Shown here: positions 54,615 to 64,000 of the stretch, one piece after another | How the letters are laid out: the number at the start of each line of letters is the position of its first letter | Position numbering within the stretch: the first letter of the stretch is position 1 | Assembly (NCBI GenBank): GCA_902768665.1 | Contig: CACXMA010000007.1 | Coordinates: 46,110-110,109, forward strand | From: an uncultured Bacteroidia bacterium | GTDB taxonomy: Bacteria > Bacteroidota > Bacteroidia > Bacteroidales > UBA932 | Reading direction: 5' to 3' | DNA length: 64,000 bases | Notes under the pieces: model-generated | Told to the model about the DNA's origin: nothing | The model's database searches: none | Seen by the model: only the letters and a program-made list of their open reading frames with translations | Program-made: the position numbers and the translations under genes

Positions 54615-55808
54615 ATGGCAAAAGAAACATTCCAGAGAACCAAGCCGCATGTCAACATCGGTACTATCGGCCATGTTGACCACGGTAAGACCACCCTCAC
54701 CGCTGCGATCACGAAGGTGCTCGCCGAGAGAGTTTCCGGTAACGCCGACAAGATCAAGTCCTTTGACCAGATCGACAACGCCCCGGAAGAGAAGGAGCGT
54801 GGTATCACCATCAACACCGCTCACGTTGAGTACGAGACCGAGACCCGCCACTATGCGCACGTGGACTGCCCCGGTCACGCTGACTACGTGAAGAACATGG
54901 TTACCGGTGCTGCCCAGATGGACGGTGCTATCCTTGTCGTCGCTGCCACCGACGGTCCGATGCCCCAGACCCGTGAGCACATCCTGCTCGCCCGTCAGGT
55001 CAACGTTCCGAAGATCCTCGTTTTCATGAACAAGGTTGACCTTGTTGATGATGAGGAAATGCTCGACCTCGTCGAGATGGAAATCCGCGACCTCCTCGCT
55101 TTCTACAAGTTCGATGAGGACTGCCCGATCATCCGTGGCTCCGCCCTTGGCGCCCTCAACGGTGAGAAGCAGTGGGAAGACAAGGTCATGGATCTCATGA
55201 ATGCAGTTGACGAGTACATTCCGCTTCCGGAGCGTCTTGTTGACAAGGACTTCCTGATGCCTATCGAGGACATCTTCTCCATCACTGGTCGTGGTACCGT
55301 CGTTACCGGCCGTATCGAGTCCGGTACCATCCACGTCAACGACCCGGTCGAGCTCGTCGGTTTCGGCGATGAACCTCGCACCTCCGTCGTTACCGGTGTC
55401 GAGATGTTCCGCAAGCTCCTCCCTCAGGGTGAGGCTGGTGACAACGTCGGTCTCCTCCTCCGTGGTGTCGACAAGAAGGAAGTCAAGCGTGGTGAGGTCG
55501 TCGCCAAGCCGAAGTCCATCACTCCGCACACCGAGTTCAAGGCTCAGATCTACGTCCTCAAGAAAGAGGAAGGCGGTCGTCACACCCCGTTCCACAACCA
55601 CTATCGTCCGCAGTTCTTCATCCGCACCCTGGATGTTACCGGTGAGATCATGCTCCCGGACGGCGTCGAGATGGTTATGCCTGGTGACAACGTCGAGATC
55701 ACTGTGAAGCTCATCACTCCGGTCGCTATGAACGAAGGTCTCCAGTTCGCTATCCGCGAAGGTGGCCGTACGGTCGGTGCCGGTCAGGTGATCAAGGTCA
55801 TCGAGTAA
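54615..55808 (+). CDS. tuf: Elongation factor Tu
   Basis: 397 residues. GTPase domain with [19 protein letters not shown] near residue 19, the switch motif [23 protein letters not shown] and NKVDLVDD, then domains 2 and 3 ([25 protein letters not shown]). It brings aminoacyl-tRNA to the ribosome. The codon use differs from most neighbours (many GGT, CGT, GCT), as expected for a very highly expressed gene. It lies between tRNA genes, the standard Bacteroidetes order. Confidence 0.98.
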   Translation: MAKETFQRTKPHVNIGTIGHVDHGKTTLTAAITKVLAERVSGNADKIKSFDQIDNAPEEKERGITINTAHVEYETETRHYAHVDCPGHADYVKNMVTGAAQMDGAILVVAATDGPMPQTREHILLARQVNVPKILVFMNKVDLVDDEEMLDLVEMEIRDLLAFYKFDEDCPIIRGSALGALNGEKQWEDKVMDLMNAVDEYIPLPERLVDKDFLMPIEDIFSITGRGTVVTGRIESGTIHVNDPVELVGFGDEPRTSVVTGVEMFRKLLPQGEAGDNVGLLLRGVDKKEVKRGEVVAKPKSITPHTEFKAQIYVLKKEEGGRHTPFHNHYRPQFFIRTLDVTGEIMLPDGVEMVMPGDNVEITVKLITPVAMNEGLQFAIREGGRTVGAGQVIKVIE

Positions 55809-55826
55809 GAGAACTCGTAAAGCCAA

Positions 55827-55862
55827 TAGCAGGGTCGCTTCCCTCCGGGGAAAGGCCCTGCT
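55827..55862 (+). other. Structured spacer between tuf and tRNA-Trp
   Basis: AGCAGGG at the left pairs with CCCTGCT at the right, with an inner TTCCC/GGGAA stem. No T-run follows. It could be a processing site or a partial attenuator between tuf and the tRNA-secE transcript. Confidence 0.45.
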
Positions 55863-55866
55863 TCAC

Positions 55867-55940
55867 AGGGGAATAGAACAAGGGTAGTTCAGCGGTCTCC
55901 AAAACCGTCGATGTGGGTTCGAATCCTGCTTCCCCTGCCA
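55867..55940 (+). tRNA. tRNA-Trp (CCA)
   Basis: 74 nt including an encoded CCA. Acceptor AGGGGAA/TTCCCCT, D-stem GAAC/GTTC, anticodon CCA in CTCCAAA closed by CGGT/ACCG. It sits just before secE, as in most bacteria. Confidence 0.93.
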
Positions 55941-56031
55941 ATATCAAAGGTTACGATTTGGTTACGATTTGGTAAAAGTTTAACAGACAACGGAACTGCT
56001 TCCAATTATCCGATGTCCATTAAAAGAAAAG

Positions 56032-56226
56032 ATGAGAAAGTTCGTAAACTATCTTAAGGAGTGTGCAGTTGAGCTGACGCAGAAGACCACCTGGCCGACT
56101 TGGCAGAAGCTCCAGGCATCCGCCCTGCTCGTTTTGGGTACGACGGTCGCCCTGGCAGCCGTGATCTTCGGCGTTGACTGGGTCTTCCAGACTATCATGA
56201 AGGCCGTTTACAGCTTAAAACACTAG
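56032..56226 (+). CDS. secE: Preprotein translocase subunit SecE
   Basis: 64 residues, the short form with a single membrane helix (LLVLGTTVALAAVIFGVDWV) preceded by the amphipathic segment ELTQKTTWPTWQKLQ, whose WPTW stretch is typical. It clamps the SecY channel. It is followed 9 nt later by nusG. Confidence 0.95.
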   Translation: MRKFVNYLKECAVELTQKTTWPTWQKLQASALLVLGTTVALAAVIFGVDWVFQTIMKAVYSLKH

Positions 56227-56235
56227 TTTTTTTCT

Positions 56236-56799
56236 ATGGGCGACAAGAAGTGGTATGTCCTCAGGACGGCCGGAAGCAAGGAAAAGAAAGCGAAAGAATA
56301 TCTGGATAAAGAGGTCGAGCGCAGCGCTGACCTCCAGGCTATCGTCGATCAGGTCCTTGTCCCGGTAAAGAAAGAAATCGTTACGAAGAATGGCAAGAGA
56401 AAGGAAGTTGACAGACTTCTTTTCCCGGGCTATGTCTTCATTCACGCGGAGCTTTCCCCTGAACTGGAATACATCATCCGCAACAACATCCCGAACGTAT
56501 CCGGATTCCTGACGGAAAAGACCGGCGCCAATGCAACCGAGCGTATCCCTGTGCCGATTCGTGACGAAGAGGCGCAGCGCATCCTCGGCCAGCAGGACGA
56601 GAACGCGGTCCGCGCCGCCGACGTCGAAGTCAACTTCGAGATCGGCGAGTCCGTCAAGATTACCGACGGTCCGTTCAGCGGATTCAGCGGCAATGTCGAA
56701 GAAATCATAGAAGACCGCAGCAAACTCAAGGTGGTAGTTGTGATCTTTGGCAGGAAGACCCTGCTCGAACTCAGCTTTACACAAGTAACTAAAGAATAG
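56236..56799 (+). CDS. nusG: Transcription termination/antitermination factor NusG
   Basis: 187 residues. NGN domain from KKWYVLRTAGSKEKKAKEYL (first part) to LFPGYVFIHAEL, and a C-terminal KOW domain (ESVKITDGPFSGFSGNVEEI). It binds RNA polymerase and couples it to ribosomes or Rho. Standard place between secE and rplK. Confidence 0.96.
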   Translation: MGDKKWYVLRTAGSKEKKAKEYLDKEVERSADLQAIVDQVLVPVKKEIVTKNGKRKEVDRLLFPGYVFIHAELSPELEYIIRNNIPNVSGFLTEKTGANATERIPVPIRDEEAQRILGQQDENAVRAADVEVNFEIGESVKITDGPFSGFSGNVEEIIEDRSKLKVVVVIFGRKTLLELSFTQVTKE

Positions 56800-56808
56800 G
56801 TATTTATT

Positions 56809-57252
56809 ATGGCAAAAGAAGTTACCGGGTTTATCAAGCTCCAAATCAAGGGCGGAGCTGCCAATCCCGCACCTCCGGTGGGACCGGCTCTCGGTTCCAA
56901 GGGCCTCAACATCATGGACTTCTGCAAGCAGTTCAATGCTCGCACGCAGGACCAGGCCGGGAAAGTCCTTCCCGTCGTCATCACGGTCTTCAGCGACAAG
57001 TCCTTCTCGTTCGAGGTCAAGCAGCCGCCGGTGGCCGTCTCCCTGAAGGAGGCTGCCAAGATCAGCAAGGCTTCCGGAGAACCCAACCGCAAGAAAGTCG
57101 CCAGCGTCACCTGGGATCAGGTCAAGGAGATCGCCCAGTCCAAGATGCCGGACCTCAACGCTTTCACCCTGCGTTCCGCTATGACCATGGTCGCAGGTAC
57201 CGCTAGAAGTATGGGTATCAAAGTTGAGGGTACCTTCCCTGAGAACCTTTAA
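56809..57252 (+). CDS. rplK: 50S ribosomal protein L11
   Basis: 147 residues. [20 protein letters not shown] is the L11 N-terminal signature; the C-terminal RNA-binding domain has [20 protein letters not shown]. Part of the GTPase-associated centre of 23S rRNA. Confidence 0.98.
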   Translation: MAKEVTGFIKLQIKGGAANPAPPVGPALGSKGLNIMDFCKQFNARTQDQAGKVLPVVITVFSDKSFSFEVKQPPVAVSLKEAAKISKASGEPNRKKVASVTWDQVKEIAQSKMPDLNAFTLRSAMTMVAGTARSMGIKVEGTFPENL

Positions 57253-57266
57253 AATTCACAACCGAT

Positions 57267-57974
57267 ATGAGCAAATTGACCAAAAATCAGAAGGCCGTCG
57301 AGGCGAAGTACGATTCGACCAAGGCTTATGGGCTCGCAGAGGCTTGCGAACTTTTGAAGGACATCACCTATACCAAGTTTGACGCTTCCGTCGAACTCCA
57401 CACCAACCTCGGTGTCGACCCCCGTAAGGCCAACCAGATGATCCGTGGCGTTGTCACCCTTCCGAACGGAACGGGTAAAGTGACCCGCGTCCTCGTGCTC
57501 TGCACCCCGGACAAGGAGAACGAAGCCAAGGAAGCCGGTGCCGACTACGTCGGTCTCGACAACTACATCGACCAGATCAAGAACGGCTGGACGGATGTTG
57601 ATGTCATCATCTGTACTCCTTCCGTCATGGCCAAGGTCGGTGCCATCGGCCGTATCCTCGGTCCCCGCGGTCTCATGCCGAACCCCAAGACCGGCACCGT
57701 GACCATGGAGATCGGCAACGCCGTCAAGGAAGTCAAGGCCGGTAAGATCGACTTCAAGGTCGACAAGACCGGTATCATCCACGCCGCCATCGGCAAGGTC
57801 TCCTTCACTCCGGAGCAGATCGCCGAGAACGCCCGTGCTATGATGAGCGCCATCCTTAAACTCAAACCTCAGGCTCTCAAGGGTACCTACCTCAAGGGCG
57901 CGCACATCTGCACGACCATGAGCCCGAGCATCAAACTGGACATCAAGGCATTCACCACCGGTGCTGAGAAATAA
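57267..57974 (+). CDS. rplA: 50S ribosomal protein L1
   Basis: 235 residues. [20 protein letters not shown] opens domain I, and [15 protein letters not shown] near residue 130 is the L1 signature. L1 forms the mobile stalk of the 50S subunit and in many bacteria represses its own operon by binding the rplK-rplA leader; no such leader structure was recognised here. Confidence 0.98.
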   Translation: MSKLTKNQKAVEAKYDSTKAYGLAEACELLKDITYTKFDASVELHTNLGVDPRKANQMIRGVVTLPNGTGKVTRVLVLCTPDKENEAKEAGADYVGLDNYIDQIKNGWTDVDVIICTPSVMAKVGAIGRILGPRGLMPNPKTGTVTMEIGNAVKEVKAGKIDFKVDKTGIIHAAIGKVSFTPEQIAENARAMMSAILKLKPQALKGTYLKGAHICTTMSPSIKLDIKAFTTGAEK

Positions 57975-57987
57975 TACGTGAAAGATC

Positions 57988-58515
57988 ATGAAGAAGGAAC
58001 TGAAAACTCAGGTCATCGAGACCATCTCAGCCCAGCTCGAGAAGTACCCCAACTTCTACATCACCGATATCGCCGGTCTGAACGCTGAAGATACGTATGC
58101 TCTCCGCAAGGAGTGCTTCCAGGAGAACATCAAGCTTACCGTCGTCAAGAACACCCTCTTCAAGAAGGTCCTCGCCGACAAGGGCAACGCCGAGCTTGAA
58201 CTCCTTTTCCCTACGCTTGAAGGCAACACTGCCATCATGTACTGCGAGTCCCCGAACGCGCCCGCCAAGTTGATCAAGAAGTTCAACAAGGCCGGCAGCG
58301 AGAAGCCGGCTCTCAAGGGCGCCTACGTACAGGAATGCGCCTTCGTCGGTGGCGACAAGCTTGACGAGCTCGTCCACATCAAGTCCCGTGAGGAACTCAT
58401 CGGTGACATCATCGCTCTCCTCCAGAGCCCGATGCGCAATGTCATCTCCGCTCTCCAGAACGGCGGTCCTCAGACTGTTGCAGGCCTCGTGAAAGCCATC
58501 GAAGAAAAGAAATAA
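57988..58515 (+). CDS. rplJ: 50S ribosomal protein L10
   Basis: 175 residues, starting 13 nt after rplA. The pattern NFYITDIAGLNAEDTYALRK, then KLTVVKNTLFKKVLADKG fits L10, the base of the L7/L12 stalk. The gap before it is too short for a classical L10 leader. Confidence 0.97.
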   Translation: MKKELKTQVIETISAQLEKYPNFYITDIAGLNAEDTYALRKECFQENIKLTVVKNTLFKKVLADKGNAELELLFPTLEGNTAIMYCESPNAPAKLIKKFNKAGSEKPALKGAYVQECAFVGGDKLDELVHIKSREELIGDIIALLQSPMRNVISALQNGGPQTVAGLVKAIEEKK

Positions 58516-58554
58516 GAAAAACAAACAATAACAATTTAAAAAATAAACACTATT

Positions 58555-58932
58555 ATGGCAGACATCAAGAAACTCGCAGAAGAGTTGGTTAACCTTACTG
58601 TGAAAGACGTTCAGGAACTCGCTCAGGTCCTCAAGGAAGAATACGGTATCGAGCCCGCCGCCGCTGCTGTCGCAGTCGCTGCTGCTCCCGCCGAGGGTGG
58701 CGCCGCCGCTGCCGCCGAGCAGACCGAATTCGACGTTATGCTGACCAGCGCCGGTCAGGCTAAGCTCCAGGTCATCAAGGCCGTCAAGGAGAATGCCGGT
58801 CTCGGCCTGAAGGAGGCTAAGGAGCTTGTTGACAAGGCCCCTGTCGCCGTCAAGGAGAAGGTTTCCAAGGCCGAGGCTGAAGCCCTCAAGGCCGCTCTCG
58901 AGGAAGCCGGCGCCGAGGTTGAGATTAAGTAA
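58555..58932 (+). CDS. rplL: 50S ribosomal protein L7/L12
   Basis: 125 residues. N-terminal dimer domain ([20 protein letters not shown]), an Ala-rich hinge ([15 protein letters not shown]) and the globular C-terminal domain ([20 protein letters not shown]). It recruits translation factors. A strong hairpin follows. Confidence 0.98.
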   Translation: MADIKKLAEELVNLTVKDVQELAQVLKEEYGIEPAAAAVAVAAAPAEGGAAAAAEQTEFDVMLTSAGQAKLQVIKAVKENAGLGLKEAKELVDKAPVAVKEKVSKAEAEALKAALEEAGAEVEIK

Positions 58933-58964
58933 CTCCGCCGCTTCCCCTGGAAGGGGACAAATTC

Positions 58965-59002
58965 AGGTTTAGAGCCGGGATAATAGGCTCTAAACCTTTT
59001 TT
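58965..59002 (+). terminator. Attenuator hairpin between rplL and rpoB
   Basis: AGGTTTAGAGCC pairs perfectly with GGCTCTAAACCT (12 bp) around a 9-nt loop, followed by six T residues. A partial terminator here would lower rpoBC relative to the ribosomal proteins, as known at the same position in Escherichia coli. Confidence 0.85.
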
Positions 59003-59037
59003 CCGTCTTAAAAATTTTCTCCATTTCAAGGCAGAAT

Positions 59038-62000
59038 ATGTCAAACAAAACCAATAAGCGAATCAACTTCGCAACCTCCAAAATTCTGGACTATCCTGAC
59101 CTTCTCGAGGTGCAGATCAAGTCGTTCAAGGACTTCTTCCAGCTCGAAACGACGCCCGACAGCCGACGCAATGAGGGCCTCTACCAGGTATTCCAGGAGA
59201 TATTCCCGATCGAGGATACGCGGAACAGCTACAAGCTGGAGTTCATCGATTACTTCATCGACCCGCCGCAGTATTCCATCGAGGAGTGTCTGGACAGGGG
59301 ACTGACATACAATGTCCCGCTGAAGGCGAAACTCCGCCTTTCGTGCACCGACCCGGAGCACGAGGATTTTGACACGAGAGTGCAGGACGTGTACCTCGGC
59401 AATATCCCTTACATGACGCCTGCCGGCACCTTCGTCATCAACGGTTCCGAGCGCATCATCGTCTCCCAGCTGCATCGCTCCCCGGGCGTTTTCTTCGACC
59501 AGAGCATGCACTCGAACGGCACGAAACTTTACTCTGCCCGCATTATCCCGTTCAAGGGATCCTGGATCGAGTTCGCGACTGACATCAACAACGTCATGTA
59601 CGCCTACATCGACCGCAAGAAGAAACTGCCTGTCACCACGCTGCTCCGTGCCATCGGATACAACAGTGACAAGGATATCATCGACATCTTCGGTCTCGCC
59701 GACGAGATTCCCGCCACCGAGGAGGCCCTGAAGGCCAACGAGGGACGCAAGCTCGCCGCCAAGGTTCTCCAGACCTGGACGGAAGACTTCGAGGACGAGG
59801 ACACCGGCGAGGTCATCCCCGTCGAGCGTTCCCGCTCCATCGTCGACCGTGGCGACATCCTGAATGAGGACACCATCGCCCGCATTCTGGACACCGACGC
59901 GAAGACCATTCTCCTGCAGAAGGATGAGACCGGTTCCAAGGAATACGCCATCATCTACAACTCCCTGCAGAAGGACCCGACCAATACGGAAATCGAGGCT
60001 GTCAACCACATCTACAAGCAGCTCCGCAATTCCGAACCGCCGGATGAGACGACCGCCCGCGACGTTATCGACAAGCTCTTCTTCTCCGAGAAGCGCTACG
60101 ACCTTGGTATCGTGGGCCGCTACCGTCTCAACAAGAAGCTCGGACTCTCCACGAGCCCGGACATCCGCGTTCTGACGAACACCGACATCATCGAGATCAT
60201 CAAGTACCTGATCCAGCTGATCAACTCCCGCGCCACGGTCGACGATATCGACCACCTCTCCAACCGCCGTGTCCGCACGGTCGGCGAGCAGCTCGCAAAC
60301 CAGTTCAGCGTGGGTCTGAGCCGTATGGCGAGAACCATCCGCGAGCGGATGAACGTCCGCGACAGCGAGCAGTTCAACCCGATCGACCTGATCAACGCCA
60401 AGACGCTCAGCTCGGTGATCAATTCCTTCTTCGGCACGAGCCAGCTATCCCAGTTCATGGACCAGACGAACCCGCTCGCCGAAATCACCCACAAGCGCCG
60501 TCTCTCCGCCCTCGGCCCCGGCGGTCTTTCCCGTGACCGTGCCGGCTTCGAGGTCCGCGACGTCCACTACACGCACTACGGCCGTCTCTGCCCGATCGAG
60601 TCTCCGGAAGGCCCGAACATCGGTCTGATCAGCTCCCTGTGCGTCTATGCCCGCATCAACGGCCTCGGTTTCATCGAGACCCCGTACCGCGAGGTGCATG
60701 AGGGCAAGGTGGATCTCAGCGACAAGGGCTGGAAGTACATGAGCGCCGAGGAGGAGGAAAGCAAGAAGGTTTCCCTCGCCAACGTCCGTCTCTCCGACGA
60801 CGGCACCATCGAGGAAGACCGCATCCAGTGCCGCCTCGAGGCCGACTTCCCGGTCGTTACGAAGGAAGAGGTCGACTACATGGACGTCGCCCCGAACCAG
60901 ATGGCTTCCGTGGCCGCGTCCCTGATCCCGTTCCTCGAGCACGACGACGCCCACCGCGCCCTCATGGGTGCGAACATGATGCGCCAGGCCGTTCCGCTGC
61001 TGAGCCCCGAGGCTCCGATCGTCGGTACCGGTCTGGAAGAGCGCGTCTGCATCGACTCCCGTACGCAGATCATCGCTGACCGCGCGGGTGAGGTCGTCTA
61101 TGTCGACGCCAACGAGATTCATGTCAGATACAACCGCACCGAAGACGAGAAGTTCGTCAGCTTCGAGCCGGACGTGACCGTCTACAAGCTCCCGAACTAC
61201 CGCCGCACCAACCAGAGCACGACCGTGATGCTCAAGCCTATCGTCCGCAAGGGCGACAAGGTCTCCAAGGGCCAGGTGCTGACCCAGGGCTACGCCACCG
61301 AAGGCGGCGAACTCGCCCTCGGCCGCAACCTCATGGTCGCGTTCATGCCTTGGAAGGGTTACAACTACGAGGATGCCATCGTCCTCAGCGAGGAGATGGT
61401 CAAGTGGGACATCCTGACCTCCGTCCATGTCGACGAGTACCTCACCGAGGTCCGCGAAACCAAGCGCGGTCCCGAGGAGCTCACCTCCGATATCCCGAAC
61501 GTCAGCGAGGATGCGACCCGCGACCTCGACAAGGAAGGTATCATCCGCATCGGCGCCCACATCGAGCCCGGTGACATCATGATCGGTAAGATCACCCCGA
61601 AGGGCGAGAGCGATCCTTCTCCGGAAGAGAAGCTCCTCAAGGCCATCTTCGGCGACAAGGCCGGCGATGTCAAGGACGCCTCCCTCAAGGCCAACCCGTC
61701 CCTGAGCGGTACCGTCATCAAGACCGCCCTCTATTCCAAGGCCGTCAAGGACAACCACAAGAGCGCCAAGACCGACCTCAAGGCCCGCATCGAAAAGAAG
61801 CAGGAAGAGTTCGACCGCTACGCCGAGAAGCTCAAGGCTGAGTTCATCGGCAAGCTGACGACCCTGCTGGAGGGCAAGAAGAGCGCCGGTATCAGCGACC
61901 TCTACGGTGTCGAGATCATCGCCAAGGGCAAGGCCTTCGATCCGGAGGTCCTCCGCGGCATCGAGTATCCCAACATCAACACCGCCAAGTGGACGTCCGA

Positions 62001-62850
62001 CAAGAAGACCAACGAGATGGTCCGCGACCTGATCGGCAACTACTGCATCACGCTGAAGGAAGCCGAGACCCGCAACCGTCGCGAGCAGGATCTGATCAAG
62101 GTCGGTGACGAGCTGCCGAACGGCGTCATGAAGATCGCCAAGGTCTACATCGCCAAGAAGCGCAAGATCACTGTCGGTGACAAGATGGCCGGCCGCCACG
62201 GTAACAAGGGTATCGTCGCGAAGATCGTCCGCCAGGAAGACATGCCGTTCCTCGAGGACGGTACGCCGGTGGACATCGTGCTGAACCCGCTGGGTGTGCC
62301 TTCCCGTATGAACCTCGGCCAGATCTACGAGACCGTGCTCGGTTGGGCCGGTGCCCGCCTCGGCCTGAAGTTCTCCACGCCGATTTTCGACGGTGCCTCC
62401 ATCGACGAGATCTGCGCCTATACCGACAAGGCCGGTGTGCCCCGTTTCGGTAAGACGCGCCTTCGCGACGGCGGCACGGGTGAATGGTTCGACCAGCCCG
62501 CCACCGTGGGTGTCATCTACATGATCAAGCTCGGCCACATGGTCGACGATAAGATGCACGCCCGTTCGATCGGTCCCTACTCCCTCATCACCCAGCAGCC
62601 GCTCGGCGGTAAGGCCCAGTTCGGTGGCCAGCGTTTCGGTGAGATGGAAGTCTGGGCCCTCGAGGCCTTCGGTGCCGCGAACGTGCTCCAGGAAATCCTG
62701 ACCGTCAAGTCCGATGACGTCGCCGGACGCTCCAAGACCTACGAGGCCATCGTCAAGGGTGACCCGATGCCGACCCCCGGCATTCCGGAATCCCTCAACG
62801 TCCTCCTCCACGAGCTCCGCGGCCTCGGCCTCAAAGTCACTTTGGATTAA
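59038..62850 (+). CDS. rpoB: RNA polymerase subunit beta
   Basis: 1270 residues, full length for Bacteroidetes. Visible blocks are [19 protein letters not shown], the rifampicin region around [20 protein letters not shown] and [35 protein letters not shown], and the C-terminal [12 protein letters not shown] and [20 protein letters not shown]. In the rifampicin cluster the usual Asp, His (as HKRR) and Ser positions read as wild type by eye. It forms the core enzyme with RpoC. Confidence 0.98.
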   Translation: MSNKTNKRINFATSKILDYPDLLEVQIKSFKDFFQLETTPDSRRNEGLYQVFQEIFPIEDTRNSYKLEFIDYFIDPPQYSIEECLDRGLTYNVPLKAKLRLSCTDPEHEDFDTRVQDVYLGNIPYMTPAGTFVINGSERIIVSQLHRSPGVFFDQSMHSNGTKLYSARIIPFKGSWIEFATDINNVMYAYIDRKKKLPVTTLLRAIGYNSDKDIIDIFGLADEIPATEEALKANEGRKLAAKVLQTWTEDFEDEDTGEVIPVERSRSIVDRGDILNEDTIARILDTDAKTILLQKDETGSKEYAIIYNSLQKDPTNTEIEAVNHIYKQLRNSEPPDETTARDVIDKLFFSEKRYDLGIVGRYRLNKKLGLSTSPDIRVLTNTDIIEIIKYLIQLINSRATVDDIDHLSNRRVRTVGEQLANQFSVGLSRMARTIRERMNVRDSEQFNPIDLINAKTLSSVINSFFGTSQLSQFMDQTNPLAEITHKRRLSALGPGGLSRDRAGFEVRDVHYTHYGRLCPIESPEGPNIGLISSLCVYARINGLGFIETPYREVHEGKVDLSDKGWKYMSAEEEESKKVSLANVRLSDDGTIEEDRIQCRLEADFPVVTKEEVDYMDVAPNQMASVAASLIPFLEHDDAHRALMGANMMRQAVPLLSPEAPIVGTGLEERVCIDSRTQIIADRAGEVVYVDANEIHVRYNRTEDEKFVSFEPDVTVYKLPNYRRTNQSTTVMLKPIVRKGDKVSKGQVLTQGYATEGGELALGRNLMVAFMPWKGYNYEDAIVLSEEMVKWDILTSVHVDEYLTEVRETKRGPEELTSDIPNVSEDATRDLDKEGIIRIGAHIEPGDIMIGKITPKGESDPSPEEKLLKAIFGDKAGDVKDASLKANPSLSGTVIKTALYSKAVKDNHKSAKTDLKARIEKKQEEFDRYAEKLKAEFIGKLTTLLEGKKSAGISDLYGVEIIAKGKAFDPEVLRGIEYPNINTAKWTSDKKTNEMVRDLIGNYCITLKEAETRNRREQDLIKVGDELPNGVMKIAKVYIAKKRKITVGDKMAGRHGNKGIVAKIVRQEDMPFLEDGTPVDIVLNPLGVPSRMNLGQIYETVLGWAGARLGLKFSTPIFDGASIDEICAYTDKAGVPRFGKTRLRDGGTGEWFDQPATVGVIYMIKLGHMVDDKMHARSIGPYSLITQQPLGGKAQFGGQRFGEMEVWALEAFGAANVLQEILTVKSDDVAGRSKTYEAIVKGDPMPTPGIPESLNVLLHELRGLGLKVTLD

Positions 62851-62878
62851 TTCATAGACCCTATCGAAAGTTAAGCAT

Positions 62879-64000
<1,122 letters not shown>

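Noticed and set aside
57975-57987. L10-type autoregulatory leader before rplJ
   Set aside because: The gap is 13 nt, too short for the known structure; none was seen upstream of rplK either.

Overview
The window looks like a chromosome segment from a high-G+C member of the Bacteroidales, probably an uncultured gut or rumen lineage. The evidence is the bat aerotolerance operon, DUF6029, Omp28 and BACON-type envelope proteins, promoters of the Bacteroidetes form (-33 TTTG, about 19 nt, -7 TAnnTTTG), the general lack of Shine-Dalgarno sites, and the tRNA-tuf-tRNA-Trp-secE-nusG-rplKAJL-rpoBC block. The genus cannot be fixed from the sequence alone. Coding density is very high: no gene-free stretch reaches 300 bases, and the longest (23774-23969) holds a terminator and a promoter.

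Layout. 1-7.1 kb: an RND/MMPL exporter, folD, cysS, a zinc-ribbon membrane protein and an exonuclease III gene. 7.1-11.3 kb: a minus-strand envelope operon of two Omp28/thioredoxin-fold lipoproteins, a TlpA-type thioredoxin and a DUF6029 barrel. 11.4-14.1 kb: an 886-residue repeat lipoprotein. 14.1-17.3 kb: sialic acid lyase, an AGE-family epimerase and a flippase-like membrane protein. 17.4-23.8 kb: a PfkB kinase, two small conserved proteins, an MFS and a Dcu-type transporter, a phosphodiesterase and a PPC-domain protein. 24.0-25.4 kb: a HigBA toxin-antitoxin pair running into truA. 25.4-33.9 kb: moxR, a DUF58 gene, a lipoprotein gene, then batA, batB, batC and a fused batDE. 34.0-36.0 kb: exbB-exbD-tonB. 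36.0-41.0 kb: an rluB-like gene, era and parC. 41.0-46.4 kb: a Sel1 protein, recJ, a GlsB/OlsB-like acyltransferase, an aroK remnant, a zinc-ribbon protein and intact aroK. 46.4-54.1 kb: lysS, a SpoU methyltransferase, aroE, ssb, an MFS transporter and dxs. 54.2-64.0 kb: tRNAs, tuf and the start of the transcription/translation operon up to a truncated rpoC.

The most unusual content is a family of about 25-27-bp palindromic mini-elements (GTCAT + stem + usually CTTGT + stem + ATC). There are nine copies in the window. Five are intergenic, one of them sitting exactly at a terminator. Four lie in frame inside unrelated genes (cysS, an MFS transporter, batDE, parC); in cysS and batDE the identical 27-mer is read in the same phase and adds the same peptide, [11 protein letters not shown] different, 82-bp palindrome is embedded in frame in the SpoU methyltransferase gene. 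This resembles protein-coding palindromic elements such as those of Rickettsia, in a much smaller form.

Other notable points are an inverted, frameshifted fragment of a second shikimate kinase gene about 0.7 kb from intact aroK; a BatD-BatE fusion with the BatE signal peptide buried inside; several -7 boxes that end 2-6 nt from the start codon and suggest leaderless mRNAs; and strong Shine-Dalgarno sites in front of batA, batB and batC, in a phylum that mostly ignores them.
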